Shown here: in pieces, positions 35,081 to 44,290 of the stretch
How the letters are laid out: the number at the start of each line of letters is the position of its first letter
Position numbering within the stretch: position 1 is the first letter of the stretch
From: an uncultured Eubacteriales bacterium
Lineage (GTDB): Bacteria; Bacillota; Clostridia; Christensenellales; Aristaeellaceae
Reading direction: 5' to 3'
DNA length: 48,743 nucleotides
Assembly (NCBI GenBank): GCA_902774025.1
Contig: CACYGY010000010.1
Coordinates: forward strand, 1 to 48,743
Notes under the pieces: generated by a model
The model's input: the letters and a program-made list of their open reading frames with translations, nothing else
Database searches by the model: none
Told to the model about the DNA's origin: nothing
Translations under genes and position numbers: made by a program

Positions 35081-36402
35081 GGATGATCTTCCTTTCTTTC
35101 ATGGAATGGGAGGGGACGGGCGGTCAGTATCCGGCCGTCCGTCTCTCCAAGAAGTACGGGGACAAGGTCATTGACGGCGGTGTCAGGTTCCCGGGGTATG
35201 CGGACACGGATGTAGGTACGGGTATAGCCTTCGGAAAAATCCTTCCCCGTTTCCTCCACCAGGACTTCCTCCCGGGTGCCTGCGAGGGACTTCTGATAGG
35301 ACAGGGCCATTTCCTTTCCGTCCCGGATCAGGATACGGGCGCGCGCCTCCCGGATTTCCCGGGGTACTTTTCCGGGCATGTCCGCGGCGGGCGTACGGGC
35401 GCGTTCGGAGTAGGGGAACACATGAATGCGGGCAAAGCCGATCGACCGGAGGAAATCCCGGGTTTCCTGAAAGGCCTGCTCATCCTCTCCCGGGAAGCCG
35501 GTGAGCACGTCGGTGGTGATGGCGCATCCGGGAAAGGCCCGGCGCAGCTCTTCCACGGAGCGGCGGTACAGTTCCGTGTCATACCGCCTTCTCATGGCCT
35601 TCAGGATCCGGTCGGAACCAGACTGAAGGGCCAGATGGAACTGAGGGCACAGGGACGGGAAGGAAGTGAGGGCAGACGCGAAGGCTGCCGTGGCGATGCC
35701 GGGTTCCAGGCTGCCCAGGCGGATCCGGTCCACACCGGGCACCTGCTGGACCTTTTCGATGGCGGAAAGAAGGGTAAGGGGCGGTTTCAGGTCCAGACCG
35801 TAGCTGCTCAGGTGAATGCCCGTGAGCACCAGCTCCCGGTATCCCGCTTCGGTCAGTCTCCGGGCTTCCAGGAAAACGGACTCCGCATCCCGGGAGCGCA
35901 CGGGGCCCCGGACGCTGGGAATGATGCAGTAACTGCAGAAATTCCGGCAGCCCTCCTGAATTTTCAGGACGCCCCGTGTCCGCTCCCCCTGCCTGCAGAC
36001 CTGCAGTTCCTCATAGGGCATTCCCGGGAGAAGGGGTTCCACCGCCACCAGACAGGTGTTTTCCCGCAGGGCCTGTTCATACAGGTCCACCACCCGGCTT
36101 CTCTCCCGGGTGCCCAGGATCAGAAGAGCGCCGCAGTCCCGCAGCTTTTCCCCTTCCCGCTGGGCCAGACACCCGCAGAGGATCACATGGGTCCCGGGAT
36201 GTTCCCGGAGCACCCTGCGGAGGAGCTGCATGGATTTGCGGTCCCCGGTGCCGGTGACGGTGCAGGTGTTGATGAGACAGACATCGGCGGGGCTGCCCAT
36301 GGGCACAGGGGTATAACCCCGGTTTTCAAAAAGCTCCGTCATGGCCTGGGTGTCATACTGGTTGACCTTGCAGCCCAGCGTGTGGGCAGTGATTGTCGGC
36401 AT
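35077..36402 (-). CDS. mtaB: tRNA t6A37 methylthiotransferase
   Basis: 441-residue radical-SAM enzyme converting t6A37 to ms2t6A37 in tRNA. The N-terminal cluster cysteines are Cys11, Cys47 and Cys78. The radical-SAM motif CRNFCSYC is at 152-159. A C-terminal TRAM-like domain starts near 375. The opening TLGCKVNQYDT is the MtaB type, not MiaB. ATG follows GGAAGGGAG. It is located between rsmE and the HIT gene, within a run of RNA/protein-modification genes (prmA, rsmE). Confidence 0.95.
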   Translation of the reverse strand: MPTITAHTLGCKVNQYDTQAMTELFENRGYTPVPMGSPADVCLINTCTVTGTGDRKSMQLLRRVLREHPGTHVILCGCLAQREGEKLRDCGALLILGTRERSRVVDLYEQALRENTCLVAVEPLLPGMPYEELQVCRQGERTRGVLKIQEGCRNFCSYCIIPSVRGPVRSRDAESVFLEARRLTEAGYRELVLTGIHLSSYGLDLKPPLTLLSAIEKVQQVPGVDRIRLGSLEPGIATAAFASALTSFPSLCPQFHLALQSGSDRILKAMRRRYDTELYRRSVEELRRAFPGCAITTDVLTGFPGEDEQAFQETRDFLRSIGFARIHVFPYSERARTPAADMPGKVPREIREARARILIRDGKEMALSYQKSLAGTREEVLVEETGKDFSEGYTRTYIRVRIPREPDTAVNDLVPVLLGETDGRILTARPLPFHERKEDHP

Positions 36403-36474
36403 AAGATATCTCCCTTCCGGACCGGACAGGTTTCCCTGGCCGCTCTCCGGACACGATTCCCACAGCGGCAGGCC

Positions 36475-37209
36475 TCAGCGCTTTTCCTCCATTTCCCCGT
36501 ACAGGGCCATGAAGACGGAGACGGCGGCAAGCCCGGCGGTTTCCGTACGCAGAATCCGGGGTCCCAGGGTCAGAGGATGGCAGCCCCTGTCCCTGAGCAT
36601 GTCCATCTCCATGCGGTCAATGCCTCCCTCCGGTCCGATGATCAGACCCAGGGAACGGAGACGGGGATGGGCGCGGGCGAAGGCCAGGGGGCCCGTGGTG
36701 ACTTCTTCCTCCCAGGGAACGGCGCAGGCGTCCAGGGAGGAGAAATCCAGGGATTTCAGGTCCATGACCGATGGGATCCTCATATCCTCCGTACGTCCCG
36801 ACTGTTTGCAGGCCTCCCTGGCGATACGGCGCCATCTTTCCAGCTTCCGGTCATTCCTGTCTGCCTCCACCTGCATGACGGAGCGCATCATCCGCACGGG
36901 GACCAGGGTGTCGCAGCCCAGTTCCACCGCCTTCTGCACGATGAGGTCCATTCTCTCCCCCCGGGGCAGGCCCTGGAAGAGGGTCAGGCGCAGACGGGCT
37001 TCCGTGGAGGGGAGTTCTCGCAGGAGACGGGCGCGGACGCCCTCCCTGAGGTCACAGCGGATCAGCACCGCCTCATACCTTCGGGAATCCGCGAAGATTT
37101 CCACGGGATCCCCTTCCCTGAGACGCAGGACCCTGCAGGCGTGGGGCCAGTCCTGCGGGTCCAGAAGAGCCGTCCCGTCCGGGGCGGAAGATGCATAGAA
37201 TCTGTGCAT
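36475..37209 (-). CDS. rsmE: 16S rRNA (uracil1498-N3)-methyltransferase
   Basis: 244-residue SPOUT-class enzyme. The N-terminal PUA-like domain (HACRVLRLREGDPVEIF, 23-39) and C-terminal knot (LGLIIGPEGGI near 186, LGPRILRTETA near 215) are clear. It methylates U1498 of 16S rRNA in the assembled 30S subunit. The ATG at 37209 is 4-5 bases after AGGAGG and directly abuts the prmA stop. Confidence 0.95.
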   Translation of the reverse strand: MHRFYASSAPDGTALLDPQDWPHACRVLRLREGDPVEIFADSRRYEAVLIRCDLREGVRARLLRELPSTEARLRLTLFQGLPRGERMDLIVQKAVELGCDTLVPVRMMRSVMQVEADRNDRKLERWRRIAREACKQSGRTEDMRIPSVMDLKSLDFSSLDACAVPWEEEVTTGPLAFARAHPRLRSLGLIIGPEGGIDRMEMDMLRDRGCHPLTLGPRILRTETAGLAAVSVFMALYGEMEEKR

Positions 37210-37210
37210 G

Positions 37211-38152
37211 CTACCTCCTGGACAGGAAGGCCGTCCATTCGCCCCGGTGCATTTCCTCCAGGATGACATACCCCGCCTCCAGGAGAGCACGGCGGACTTC
37301 CTCTGTCCGCTCCCGGATGATCCCGGAGGCCACGAAGAAACCGTTTTCCCGGATGTGGGCCCGGAGAGGAGCGGCAAAGGAAACGATGACGTCCGCGATG
37401 ATGTTGGCCACACAGACCTGACACAGGGCTTCCGGCTCTCCGGAGAGGAGATCGCCGCATCGGGCCTCGATCCTGTCCTCCAGACCGTTGTGCCGGATGT
37501 TTTCCCGGGCCACCCGCACCGCGTCCTCATCGATGTCCACGGCCAGGACGCGGGAAGCGCCCAGCCGGGCAGCCCCGATGGCCAGAATGCCGCTGCCGGT
37601 GCCCACGTCGATGACGGTATCCCCGCTCCGGACAGCCTTTTCCAGGAGCGCGAGGCACATGGAAGTGGTCTCATGGGTGCCGCTGCCGAAGGCCATGCCC
37701 GGATCCATCTCAATGATCAGGTCCCCGTCCTTCGGTTCGTAGGCCTCCCAGGTGGGCTTGACCACAAGGGAGGTGCCGGCCCGGAAGGGTTTGTAATACT
37801 GTTTCCAGATTTCGTTCCAGTCCTCATCCCTTGCCTGCCTGCGGGTCATCTGCAGCTTCCCGGCGCTGTCCCCGGCCTGCCTCCGCATCTCCTTCAGAGC
37901 GGATTCCAGGGCGCTGAGACGGTCCGGCAGCTGTGAGTCGGCGGCGAGCCAGGCGTGCACCAGGACGTCCTCAGGCATGGAGGCAATCAGGGCAGGATCA
38001 ATGATTTCCCAGTAGCCGTGAGGATTGTCCGGGTCGGGAATATCGGCGCGGTCCTCAATCATGGTGCCCTCGGCACCGCACTGGGTGAACAGCTGGGAAA
38101 CGGTGTCGGAATACAGGGTGTTGGTGCTGACAATGAGTTCAAGCCATTCCAT
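37211..38152 (-). CDS. prmA: Ribosomal protein L11 methyltransferase
   Basis: 313 residues. The N-terminal substrate domain (MEWLELIVSTNTLYSDTV) is followed by the SAM domain: GMAFGSGTHETTSMCL near 151-166, DVGTGSGILAIGAARLGA near 178-195, and the NIIADVI catalytic segment (about 246-252). It trimethylates L11. The prmA-rsmE order is standard for Firmicutes. It follows the family-5 binding protein gene by 14 bp. Confidence 0.96.
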   Translation of the reverse strand: MEWLELIVSTNTLYSDTVSQLFTQCGAEGTMIEDRADIPDPDNPHGYWEIIDPALIASMPEDVLVHAWLAADSQLPDRLSALESALKEMRRQAGDSAGKLQMTRRQARDEDWNEIWKQYYKPFRAGTSLVVKPTWEAYEPKDGDLIIEMDPGMAFGSGTHETTSMCLALLEKAVRSGDTVIDVGTGSGILAIGAARLGASRVLAVDIDEDAVRVARENIRHNGLEDRIEARCGDLLSGEPEALCQVCVANIIADVIVSFAAPLRAHIRENGFFVASGIIRERTEEVRRALLEAGYVILEEMHRGEWTAFLSRR

Positions 38153-38166
38153 GCAATGCCTCGCTT

Positions 38167-39741
38167 TCAGGGACGGAAGGACTCAATGCCCTTGAGCAGG
38201 TGGTGTTCCCGCACGTCCCGGACGGTGGTGTACATCTTCCGTGTCAGGACCACCCCTTCCCGCCAGTACAGGCAGATGAAGGGGCAGTCGTCCACGAAGA
38301 GGGACTCGATTTCGTAGAGTTTCTGCTGGTATTCCTGCTGGGAAACGCATTTGCGCAGTTCCTTGAACAGGTCGGTCATGGCGGTGGACCGGTACCGGCC
38401 GTAATTGCCGGTGTTGGCGTTCATGAGAAGAAAACCCGGGTCCGGTGCCGTATCCATAGAGAAACTCACCAGGGCCAGGTTAAAGGAAGCGGCATTGAGC
38501 TTCTCCTGGATGCCGGTAAAGGTCATGGTGGAAATGTTCACGGTAATGCCCACCTGAGCCAGCTGTTCCCTGATCATGTTGGCACACTCGATCCTCACGT
38601 CGTTGTCCGGTTCCTCATAGACATACAGGTTCAGGCGGAGCTCCACGAGTCTGGTGGGATCCTCATCGTCCAGCCGGTCCAGATAGCCGTCCTGGTTGCT
38701 GTCCCCCCAGCCCGCCTCCTCCAGGAGACGTCTGGCTTCCTCCAGGTTCGGACGGAACTGAGCGTCCAGATTGTCGTTGTACATCCAGGTGCCGGGGATG
38801 ACCGGGAGATTCGTGCGGTCCACCATGCCCATGTAGACACTGGAGGCGATGCGGTCCAGGTCCAGAACATACCGGATGGCCTTGCGCACCCGCACATCCG
38901 CGAGGCGGGAGGAGGAATGGTTCATGAGCAGCAGCTCCAGCTGGGGCGTGCGGCTGTTCAGGGCCAGGGAAGAGGTGCCGCTGCGGTACTGGGCAGCGGC
39001 GATGGAACGGGTGAAAACGGTGTCCACCCGGGCATACTCGTAGTTTTCGATCACCTTTTTGGGTGTATCCGTCATGACGAAGGTGATATGCCTGACCTGG
39101 GGCGTGTTCTTCCACCAGGTGCTGCTGGCGGAGAGACTCAGCATGTTGGCGGGCGAGAAATCGGTGATGACATAGGGCCCGGTGCCGCATGGGCTGGCCA
39201 TGTTCACCTGGCTTTCCGGCAGAACCGGAAAGGTCATGGCGTACAGGAGACCATAGTAGGGCCGGTCCGCCCTGACCACGACCGTGTCGTCGGAGGAGGC
39301 GGAAATATCAGAGATGAAATACTTGAGGTTGTAGTAGAAACCCTTGTCCGTGGTGGTTTCATCCCTGGCCCGGGCCAGAATGGCCTGGGCGGTGGCGACC
39401 ACGTCCGCGGCCCGGAGAGGCTGTCCGTTGCTGAAGGACACATCCGTACGCAGGCGGAAAGTCCAGGTGCGGCCGTTGGGGGAGACTTCCCAGCTCCGGG
39501 CCAGGCAGGGCTGGGGAATGTAATTGTCATCAATGGTCACAAGGCTTTCCCAGACCAGGTCATAGACGCTCAGCATATCCCGCTCCTGGGGGAACAGGGG
39601 CTGGATACTGGTGGTCCGGGTGGACTGGATGCCTACCACCAGACTGTCCTCCACATTAGAGGCCAGACCGGAGGACAGCGGGCACAACAGGCTCAGGATC
39701 AAAAGCATGGTCATACAGCGCATCATAGACCGCATAGGCAT
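38167..39741 (-). CDS. Family 5 extracellular solute-binding protein (oligopeptide type)
   Basis: 524 residues, SBP_bac_5 family that binds peptides or similar ligands. A secretion signal spans 1-27 (MTMLLILSLLCPLSSGLA). Cys20 follows Leu-Leu and does not fit a lipobox, so a type I cleavage after Ala27 is more likely. Family signature segments include SWEVSPNGRTWTFRLR (about 84-99) and ADVRVRKAIRYVLDLDRI. No permease or ATPase genes are nearby, so it is an orphan. The start is inside the lytic transglycosylase gene (86-bp overlap), supported by AAAGGG 6 bases upstream. Confidence 0.9.
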   Translation of the reverse strand: MPMRSMMRCMTMLLILSLLCPLSSGLASNVEDSLVVGIQSTRTTSIQPLFPQERDMLSVYDLVWESLVTIDDNYIPQPCLARSWEVSPNGRTWTFRLRTDVSFSNGQPLRAADVVATAQAILARARDETTTDKGFYYNLKYFISDISASSDDTVVVRADRPYYGLLYAMTFPVLPESQVNMASPCGTGPYVITDFSPANMLSLSASSTWWKNTPQVRHITFVMTDTPKKVIENYEYARVDTVFTRSIAAAQYRSGTSSLALNSRTPQLELLLMNHSSSRLADVRVRKAIRYVLDLDRIASSVYMGMVDRTNLPVIPGTWMYNDNLDAQFRPNLEEARRLLEEAGWGDSNQDGYLDRLDDEDPTRLVELRLNLYVYEEPDNDVRIECANMIREQLAQVGITVNISTMTFTGIQEKLNAASFNLALVSFSMDTAPDPGFLLMNANTGNYGRYRSTAMTDLFKELRKCVSQQEYQQKLYEIESLFVDDCPFICLYWREGVVLTRKMYTTVRDVREHHLLKGIESFRP

Positions 39742-40654
39742 GGATCACCCTTTCCACGTAGGATTTTGTGGGGCCGTCGGGCATGTTTGACAGTTCAATG
39801 CGCAACCCGTCCGGGGAGATCTCCGGGTCCAGAAGCCAGGAACCCACCTTGCCCTGACCCGTGTGATAGGCGGCGGTGACCAGAATGGGATCCCCGTCGA
39901 ACAGACGGCTCAGATACTGAAGGTACCAGCAGCCGTACCGGACATTGACGGCCGGATCCCAGAGCCGGTCAAAGCTGTGGGCCTCATCTCCCATGTTCCC
40001 GGCGATCCACCGGGCAGTGCTTTCCATGAGCTGCATGAGCCCCCGGGCGCCTACGGAACTCTCGGCATCGGCGTGATAGCTGCTTTCACACAGGATGATG
40101 GCCCGGATGAAGGCGGGCTGGAGATTAAAGGCCCCGGCGTTTTCCTGGATGATGCTCTCGTAGCCCCGGGGATGCTGCAGGAGAAGATTCTGATATGCTT
40201 CGTCCCGGGCACGGATTCGGTCCTGAAGTTCCTTCATGTCAAACCGGGTGAGAATGAAGGTGAGCAGACAGACAAGGAGCAGGCCCAGAGAGAGAAGGAT
40301 CAGGGGCCTGGGAACCGGTTTCGTCTCATTCTCCTCCCTCTGCCGGGGCAGATCCGGCTCCCGGCTTTCCTGCAGGGAACTGCGCTGCGGCTGACTCCGG
40401 TGGACCCGGTCCGGATTGTCCGCCGCGGCACGCACAAGGGAGGCGGGAGCGGATCCGGGGGCGGAACGCCGGGGAGCCTGAGAGGCGTAAGGTGCCGGTG
40501 AAATGCCGGCCAGGTGCCGCTGCACCGGCGCAGTCTCGATGGAACGGGATGCCGGATCCCTTTCCGGGACGGAGCGGACCTCTCCGGGAAACGGCTCCGG
40601 GGGTCTCTGTGCCCGGCGGTGGCGCACCGGGGGAACCTCATGGTTTTCAGACAT
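39656..40654 (-). CDS. Membrane-anchored lytic transglycosylase (SLT domain)
   Basis: 332 residues. The first 115 residues are cytoplasmic, Pro/Arg/Ser-rich and probably disordered. A single membrane helix spans about 117-136. The extracellular SLT domain follows, with catalytic Glu190 (ILCESSYH) and GLMQ at 205-208, then AAYHTGQGKV and the terminal YVERVIHAY helix. It cleaves peptidoglycan to 1,6-anhydro products. ATG overlaps the coaE stop by 8 bp. The last 28 codons overlap the next gene. Confidence 0.92.
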   Translation of the reverse strand: MSENHEVPPVRHRRAQRPPEPFPGEVRSVPERDPASRSIETAPVQRHLAGISPAPYASQAPRRSAPGSAPASLVRAAADNPDRVHRSQPQRSSLQESREPDLPRQREENETKPVPRPLILLSLGLLLVCLLTFILTRFDMKELQDRIRARDEAYQNLLLQHPRGYESIIQENAGAFNLQPAFIRAIILCESSYHADAESSVGARGLMQLMESTARWIAGNMGDEAHSFDRLWDPAVNVRYGCWYLQYLSRLFDGDPILVTAAYHTGQGKVGSWLLDPEISPDGLRIELSNMPDGPTKSYVERVIHAYAVYDALYDHAFDPEPVVPAVLRSGL

Positions 40655-41255
40655 GACGACTGCCTTTCTTCAGGGCGGAGAAGAGCTGAAGGACCTGCCT
40701 GTCCAGTTCTTCGGGGGTGCCCCCGTTGTCCAGCACATGATCCGCCCTTTCCGCTTTCTTTTCCTGACTCCACATGGACCGTGATCTGGAAAGAGCTTCC
40801 TCCCGGGTACATCCGTCCCGCTGCATGATCCGCCGGAGGCGCTCTTCCTCCGGCATGGTGACACAGACCGTGACATCGCAGAGCCTGTCCAGGTTTTCCT
40901 CAAAGAGAAGAGGCATATCCAGAACACATATGTCCGGACCCTGCTCCGCCATCTCCCGGATCCGGCGGTGAATTTCCTCCAGAATCAGGGGCTGCATGAT
41001 GCGGTTCAGTTTTCCGAGCTCTTCAGCGTTCCGGAACACCAGACTTCCCAGCTTTTTCCGGAGAAGACAGCCCTTTTCGTCAAACATGCCGTCCCCGAAG
41101 GCTTCCCGCAGCGCAGGAAGGGCCGCCCCGTTCTGAGCGGTAAGCGCGCGGGAAATGGCATCCCCGTCCACAATTCCGCAGCCCAGGGAACGGAAGGTGA
41201 TGGCGGCGGAACTCTTTCCGCTGCCGATGAGACCGGTCAGACCCAGGATGATCAC
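40647..41255 (-). CDS. coaE: Dephospho-CoA kinase
   Basis: About 202 residues. It performs the last step of CoA synthesis. P-loop GLIGSGKS is near residues 7-14, DGDAIS follows, and the lid region ERLRRIMQRDG is near 140. The GTG at 41255 is preferred, 6 bases after GGAGGG; the ATG two codons earlier abuts that site. It overlaps the transglycosylase start. Confidence 0.95.
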   Translation of the reverse strand: MIILGLTGLIGSGKSSAAITFRSLGCGIVDGDAISRALTAQNGAALPALREAFGDGMFDEKGCLLRKKLGSLVFRNAEELGKLNRIMQPLILEEIHRRIREMAEQGPDICVLDMPLLFEENLDRLCDVTVCVTMPEEERLRRIMQRDGCTREEALSRSRSMWSQEKKAERADHVLDNGGTPEELDRQVLQLFSALKKGSRHV

Positions 41256-41280
41256 GGGCATCCCTCCGAAAGTCGAAGAA

Positions 41281-41307
41281 GGCCGGGACGCCTGCGCGTT
41301 CCCGGCC
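41281..41307 (-). terminator. Possible terminator after telA
   Basis: Perfect 8-bp inverted repeat (GGCCGGGA / TCCCGGCC) just past the telA stop, followed on the minus strand only by TTCTTC. It may be a weak terminator or an RNA-stabilising stem, so coaE and downstream genes could still be read from the xpaC promoter. Confidence 0.45.
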
Positions 41308-41312
41308 CCGCG

Positions 41313-42461
41313 TTACATTTTGGTTTCCAGAAGCTTCTGCTTGAGCTGTGCTTCCATCTGGTACAGCTGCTTTTCCGCTTCGATGCGCTTCTGATGGCCG
41401 TCCTTCTGAATCTGCATGACCTCGTTGATGGTGTCGATGAGGCTCTGGTTGGTCTGCATCAGGGTTTCGATATCGATGATGCCCCGCTCTGCCTCCCGGG
41501 CGGTTTCCACCGTGCCCATCTTCAGCTTTTCAGCGTTCTTCTTCAGGAGTTCATTGGTCATGTTGGTAACCGCCGTCTGGGCTTTCAGGGCATCCTGAGA
41601 ATGCTGCAGACCCAGTGCCAGGACCATCTGGCTCTTCCACAGGGGCAGGGTATTGGAGAGGGTGGACTGAATCCTTTCCACCAGGAGGGAATCATTGTTC
41701 TGCAGAAGACGGATCTGGGGAGCCATCTGCATGGAAACCTGACGGGTGAGTTTCAGGTCATAGAGCTTCTTTTCCAGCCGGTCGCATTCCGCGGCCAGGT
41801 CATTAGCCTTCTGGGCGTCCATGGAGTCCCCGGACATGGCGGCCTTTTCCTGAAGCTCCTTCAGCTGGCCTTCCCGGATGCGGCGGAGATATTCGTCCCC
41901 TGCGATGATGTACAGGGTGAGTTCCCGGAAGTAGCGGCTGTTCTGGTCATAGAGACGGTCAAACATGGCCACGTCCTTCAGGAGCTGTGCCTGATAGTTC
42001 TCCAGGGAATCGGCAATGGTTTCCACATTGGCGTTCACCTTTGTGTACTGAGCCTTCATCCTCTGCATGGCGTCCACGGGCTTGGAGAAGAGTCTGCGCA
42101 GCCCTTTGGGCTCCGAGTCCGTGTCAAAGCCCTTGAGCTCCGCCACGAGTTTTACCAGCATGTCTCCCACTTCACCCGTCTCCTGGGTCTTCACGGCCTC
42201 CAGGGCCGTGTCGGAGAAGGTGGCCACCTTCTTCTGGGCTTCCGAGCCGAAGAGCAGCACGTGATCGGGATTGGTGACATCCAGGCGTCCGATGAAGTCC
42301 TCAATGGCCTGTCTTTCCGCATCCGTGAGCTGGGCGTTCTTCATATTCGGGCCTTCCGGAGCGGGAGAGGCGGTCTCCTGAATGGAGGACTGGGCCTGGG
42401 CGGGAACCGGATCCGGAACTTCCGGGGTCAGACTGAGCATGGGCATACCGAGTTCAGGCAT
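41313..42461 (-). CDS. TelA/toxic-anion-resistance family protein
   Basis: 382 residues of the TelA family (PF05816), rich in long helices and probably coiled-coil from about residue 60 on. The N-terminal 40 residues are Pro/Ala-rich. Conserved parts include LDVTNPDHVLLFGSEAQKK (about 60-78) and a C-terminal Glu/Lys helix. The family is linked to tellurite and cell-envelope stress resistance, but the mechanism is unknown. The ATG at 42461 has AAGGAG 9 bases upstream; the earlier ATG at 42491 has a poor site. It follows xpaC by 26 bp. Confidence 0.92.
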   Translation of the reverse strand: MPELGMPMLSLTPEVPDPVPAQAQSSIQETASPAPEGPNMKNAQLTDAERQAIEDFIGRLDVTNPDHVLLFGSEAQKKVATFSDTALEAVKTQETGEVGDMLVKLVAELKGFDTDSEPKGLRRLFSKPVDAMQRMKAQYTKVNANVETIADSLENYQAQLLKDVAMFDRLYDQNSRYFRELTLYIIAGDEYLRRIREGQLKELQEKAAMSGDSMDAQKANDLAAECDRLEKKLYDLKLTRQVSMQMAPQIRLLQNNDSLLVERIQSTLSNTLPLWKSQMVLALGLQHSQDALKAQTAVTNMTNELLKKNAEKLKMGTVETAREAERGIIDIETLMQTNQSLIDTINEVMQIQKDGHQKRIEAEKQLYQMEAQLKQKLLETKM

Positions 42462-42487
42462 GGCAATCGTCTCCTTACTGTGTGAAT

Positions 42488-43279
42488 TCATCTGTTCTTC
42501 TGGCGGTAGTAGGACCGGAAGTTTTCGTTCTGATCCTCATCCTTCAGTTCAATCACCGGCACGGAGGAGGCACCCATCTGGGCGGCCGCGGCAGTGCGTG
42601 CCTGTTCGGACACGGCGGATCCGGAGAAGGGGGAGTCCGTGAACCCGTCCCGCTTCAGCATCTGTTCCAGAACATCGATATCCGTGGACACGTCCAGAAG
42701 TGTATCCTTGAACAGGTTGTCCAGCTGCTTCTGGCAGGCGGTGATGATCATATCCATCCCCCGGGTCAGGGTCCGGCGGGCCTCTGTCAGATCACTCTGG
42801 GAAACGCCCCGGTCCTGCATGGTGCGGTAACTGGAAAGCATTTTCAGCGTGGTGGGCAGATAATAGTTCATGAACTTGCGAATCTGGCCTGCCTTGGCGG
42901 GCTTTTCAGCCACCGTTTTGAAGATCTGCACGCACAGATCCTCCAGCTGGTCCATCTGCCGGGACAGGGTGGGGTCCGGAATGGCCTTGTTGGCTTCCCG
43001 GATCTGATCAAGCATTTCCTTTCCCCTGGCAATGACGGTATCCGCTTCCGTATCGCCGGAGAGAGGCACCTCTTCCGCCGGCTTCCTGTCCTGCCGGTTG
43101 TGGGTGGTGAGATCCAGGGGCTGCCGCATGATTCCCACCAGCTTTCCAAGCCCGAAGGCACCGGCCCCGATGACGATGACCAGAGGCAGAGACATGCCAA
43201 AGATGGAAGTCAGGGCCACGGCCCCGACAGCCAGACCCACGGCTCCGATGGTGGATTTGTCGCTCTTCTTGTTTGCCAT
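42488..43279 (-). CDS. XpaC-like 5-bromo-4-chloroindolyl phosphate hydrolysis family protein
   Basis: 263 residues from the ATG at 43279, 8 bases after GGAGG. Two short hydrophobic segments at about 10-30 and 30-48 form a membrane hairpin. A cytoplasmic helical region of about 200 residues follows, containing RKFMNYYLPTTLKMLSSY near 132-149, typical of PF10112. The family name comes from an old phosphatase phenotype and no enzyme is proven. It is paired with telA as in many Firmicutes, suggesting a joint envelope-stress function. Confidence 0.9.
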   Translation of the reverse strand: MANKKSDKSTIGAVGLAVGAVALTSIFGMSLPLVIVIGAGAFGLGKLVGIMRQPLDLTTHNRQDRKPAEEVPLSGDTEADTVIARGKEMLDQIREANKAIPDPTLSRQMDQLEDLCVQIFKTVAEKPAKAGQIRKFMNYYLPTTLKMLSSYRTMQDRGVSQSDLTEARRTLTRGMDMIITACQKQLDNLFKDTLLDVSTDIDVLEQMLKRDGFTDSPFSGSAVSEQARTAAAAQMGASSVPVIELKDEDQNENFRSYYRQKNR

Positions 43280-43326
43280 GTCCATATCCTCCTCAAGTGC
43301 AGGCAGGTTCCAGAGGTCACGGGAGC

Positions 43327-43355
43327 ATCTTAGCACAAAGCCTGCCCCGGGACAA
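43327..43355 (-). promoter_or_regulatory. Promoter of xpaC-telA
   Basis: TTGTCC, 17 bp, TAAGAT on the minus strand, about 48 bp before the ATG at 43279. It probably drives xpaC-telA and perhaps the coaE-HIT block. Confidence 0.7.
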
Positions 43356-43413
43356 GATTCAGACAGGGGAGAGATGGGCACTTCATTCTGTTTTCATGAG
43401 GGCTTAATGGAAA

Positions 43414-44277
43414 TCACAGGTTTTCCTTAACCGTCATGGCTTCCCCGCAGGTTGTGCAGGCAAAGGCCGGCATGGGGGCGGCGGCAAGGGCCCGGTCCCG
43501 GCTTTCCGCAGAGGGGAATACGCCAAAGACTGCCGTGCCGCTTCCGGACATCTGCCGGCACAGGGCACCCTGATCCTCAAGGTACTGAAGGCCTGTCCGG
43601 ATTTCACAGGCCATGTCCATGCTCACGGATTCCAGAACATTTCCAGGGGAGAGGGGAAGCAGGGCGGAATCCGATTCCAGAAGCACCCGGCCGAGATGAT
43701 CCAGATCCGGCCGTGCTTCCGATCCCTGCCGATGCCAGGCTTCGAAGACCCGACGGGTGGACAGGCCGGATTCGGGTTTCAGGATCAGAAGGGGCCAGAC
43801 GGGTCCCCGGCCGAGCCGTGTGATTTTCTCGCCGATGCCCCTGACGCGGCACAGGCCTCCCGTGAGGAAAAACGGTACGTCCGCCCCAAGCCGGAGGGCA
43901 AGGTCCGACATGGCCTGCGGGCTGAGATCCAGGTGCCACAGGCGGCGGAGGCCCTCAAGCACGGCGGCGGCGTCGGCCGACCCGCCGCCCAGGCCCGCCT
44001 GGTGAGGGATCCGTTTGTGGACATGCAGGGAGGCTCCCGGATTTCCTTTGCAGTGGGCTTTCAGAAGGCGGGCGGCCTTCAGGGCCAGGTGGTTTTCGTC
44101 CGGTGGAATGAAGGGTGTGCCGGACACGGTGAGGCAGAGGCGGTCGGAGGGCTCAAGGGTAACGGTATCCGTGAGGGAAATGGGCTGCATGAGCATGTCC
44201 ATGAGGTGATATCCGTCAGGGCGCTCCCCGGTAATGTCCAGGGCCCAGTTGATCTTGGCACAGACTTCGATCTGCAT
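43414..44277 (-). CDS. ispE: 4-diphosphocytidyl-2-C-methyl-D-erythritol kinase
   Basis: 287-residue GHMP kinase of the MEP isoprenoid pathway. The opening EVCAKINWALDITGERPDGYH carries the catalytic-Lys region, the ATP loop AGLGGGSADAAA is at 94-105, and MSGSGTAVFGVF is near 250. ATG at 44277 follows AGGAG; longer frames have no site. It is divergent from the DUF1934 operon with a 55-bp intergenic region. Confidence 0.95.
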   Translation of the reverse strand: MQIEVCAKINWALDITGERPDGYHLMDMLMQPISLTDTVTLEPSDRLCLTVSGTPFIPPDENHLALKAARLLKAHCKGNPGASLHVHKRIPHQAGLGGGSADAAAVLEGLRRLWHLDLSPQAMSDLALRLGADVPFFLTGGLCRVRGIGEKITRLGRGPVWPLLILKPESGLSTRRVFEAWHRQGSEARPDLDHLGRVLLESDSALLPLSPGNVLESVSMDMACEIRTGLQYLEDQGALCRQMSGSGTAVFGVFPSAESRDRALAAAPMPAFACTTCGEAMTVKENL

Positions 44278-44290
44278 GGAGGTTCTCCTT

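Noticed and set aside
34690..37266. 858-codon plus-strand open frame over HIT, mtaB and rsmE
   Set aside because: Antisense shadow; all three minus-strand genes have ribosome sites and diagnostic motifs.
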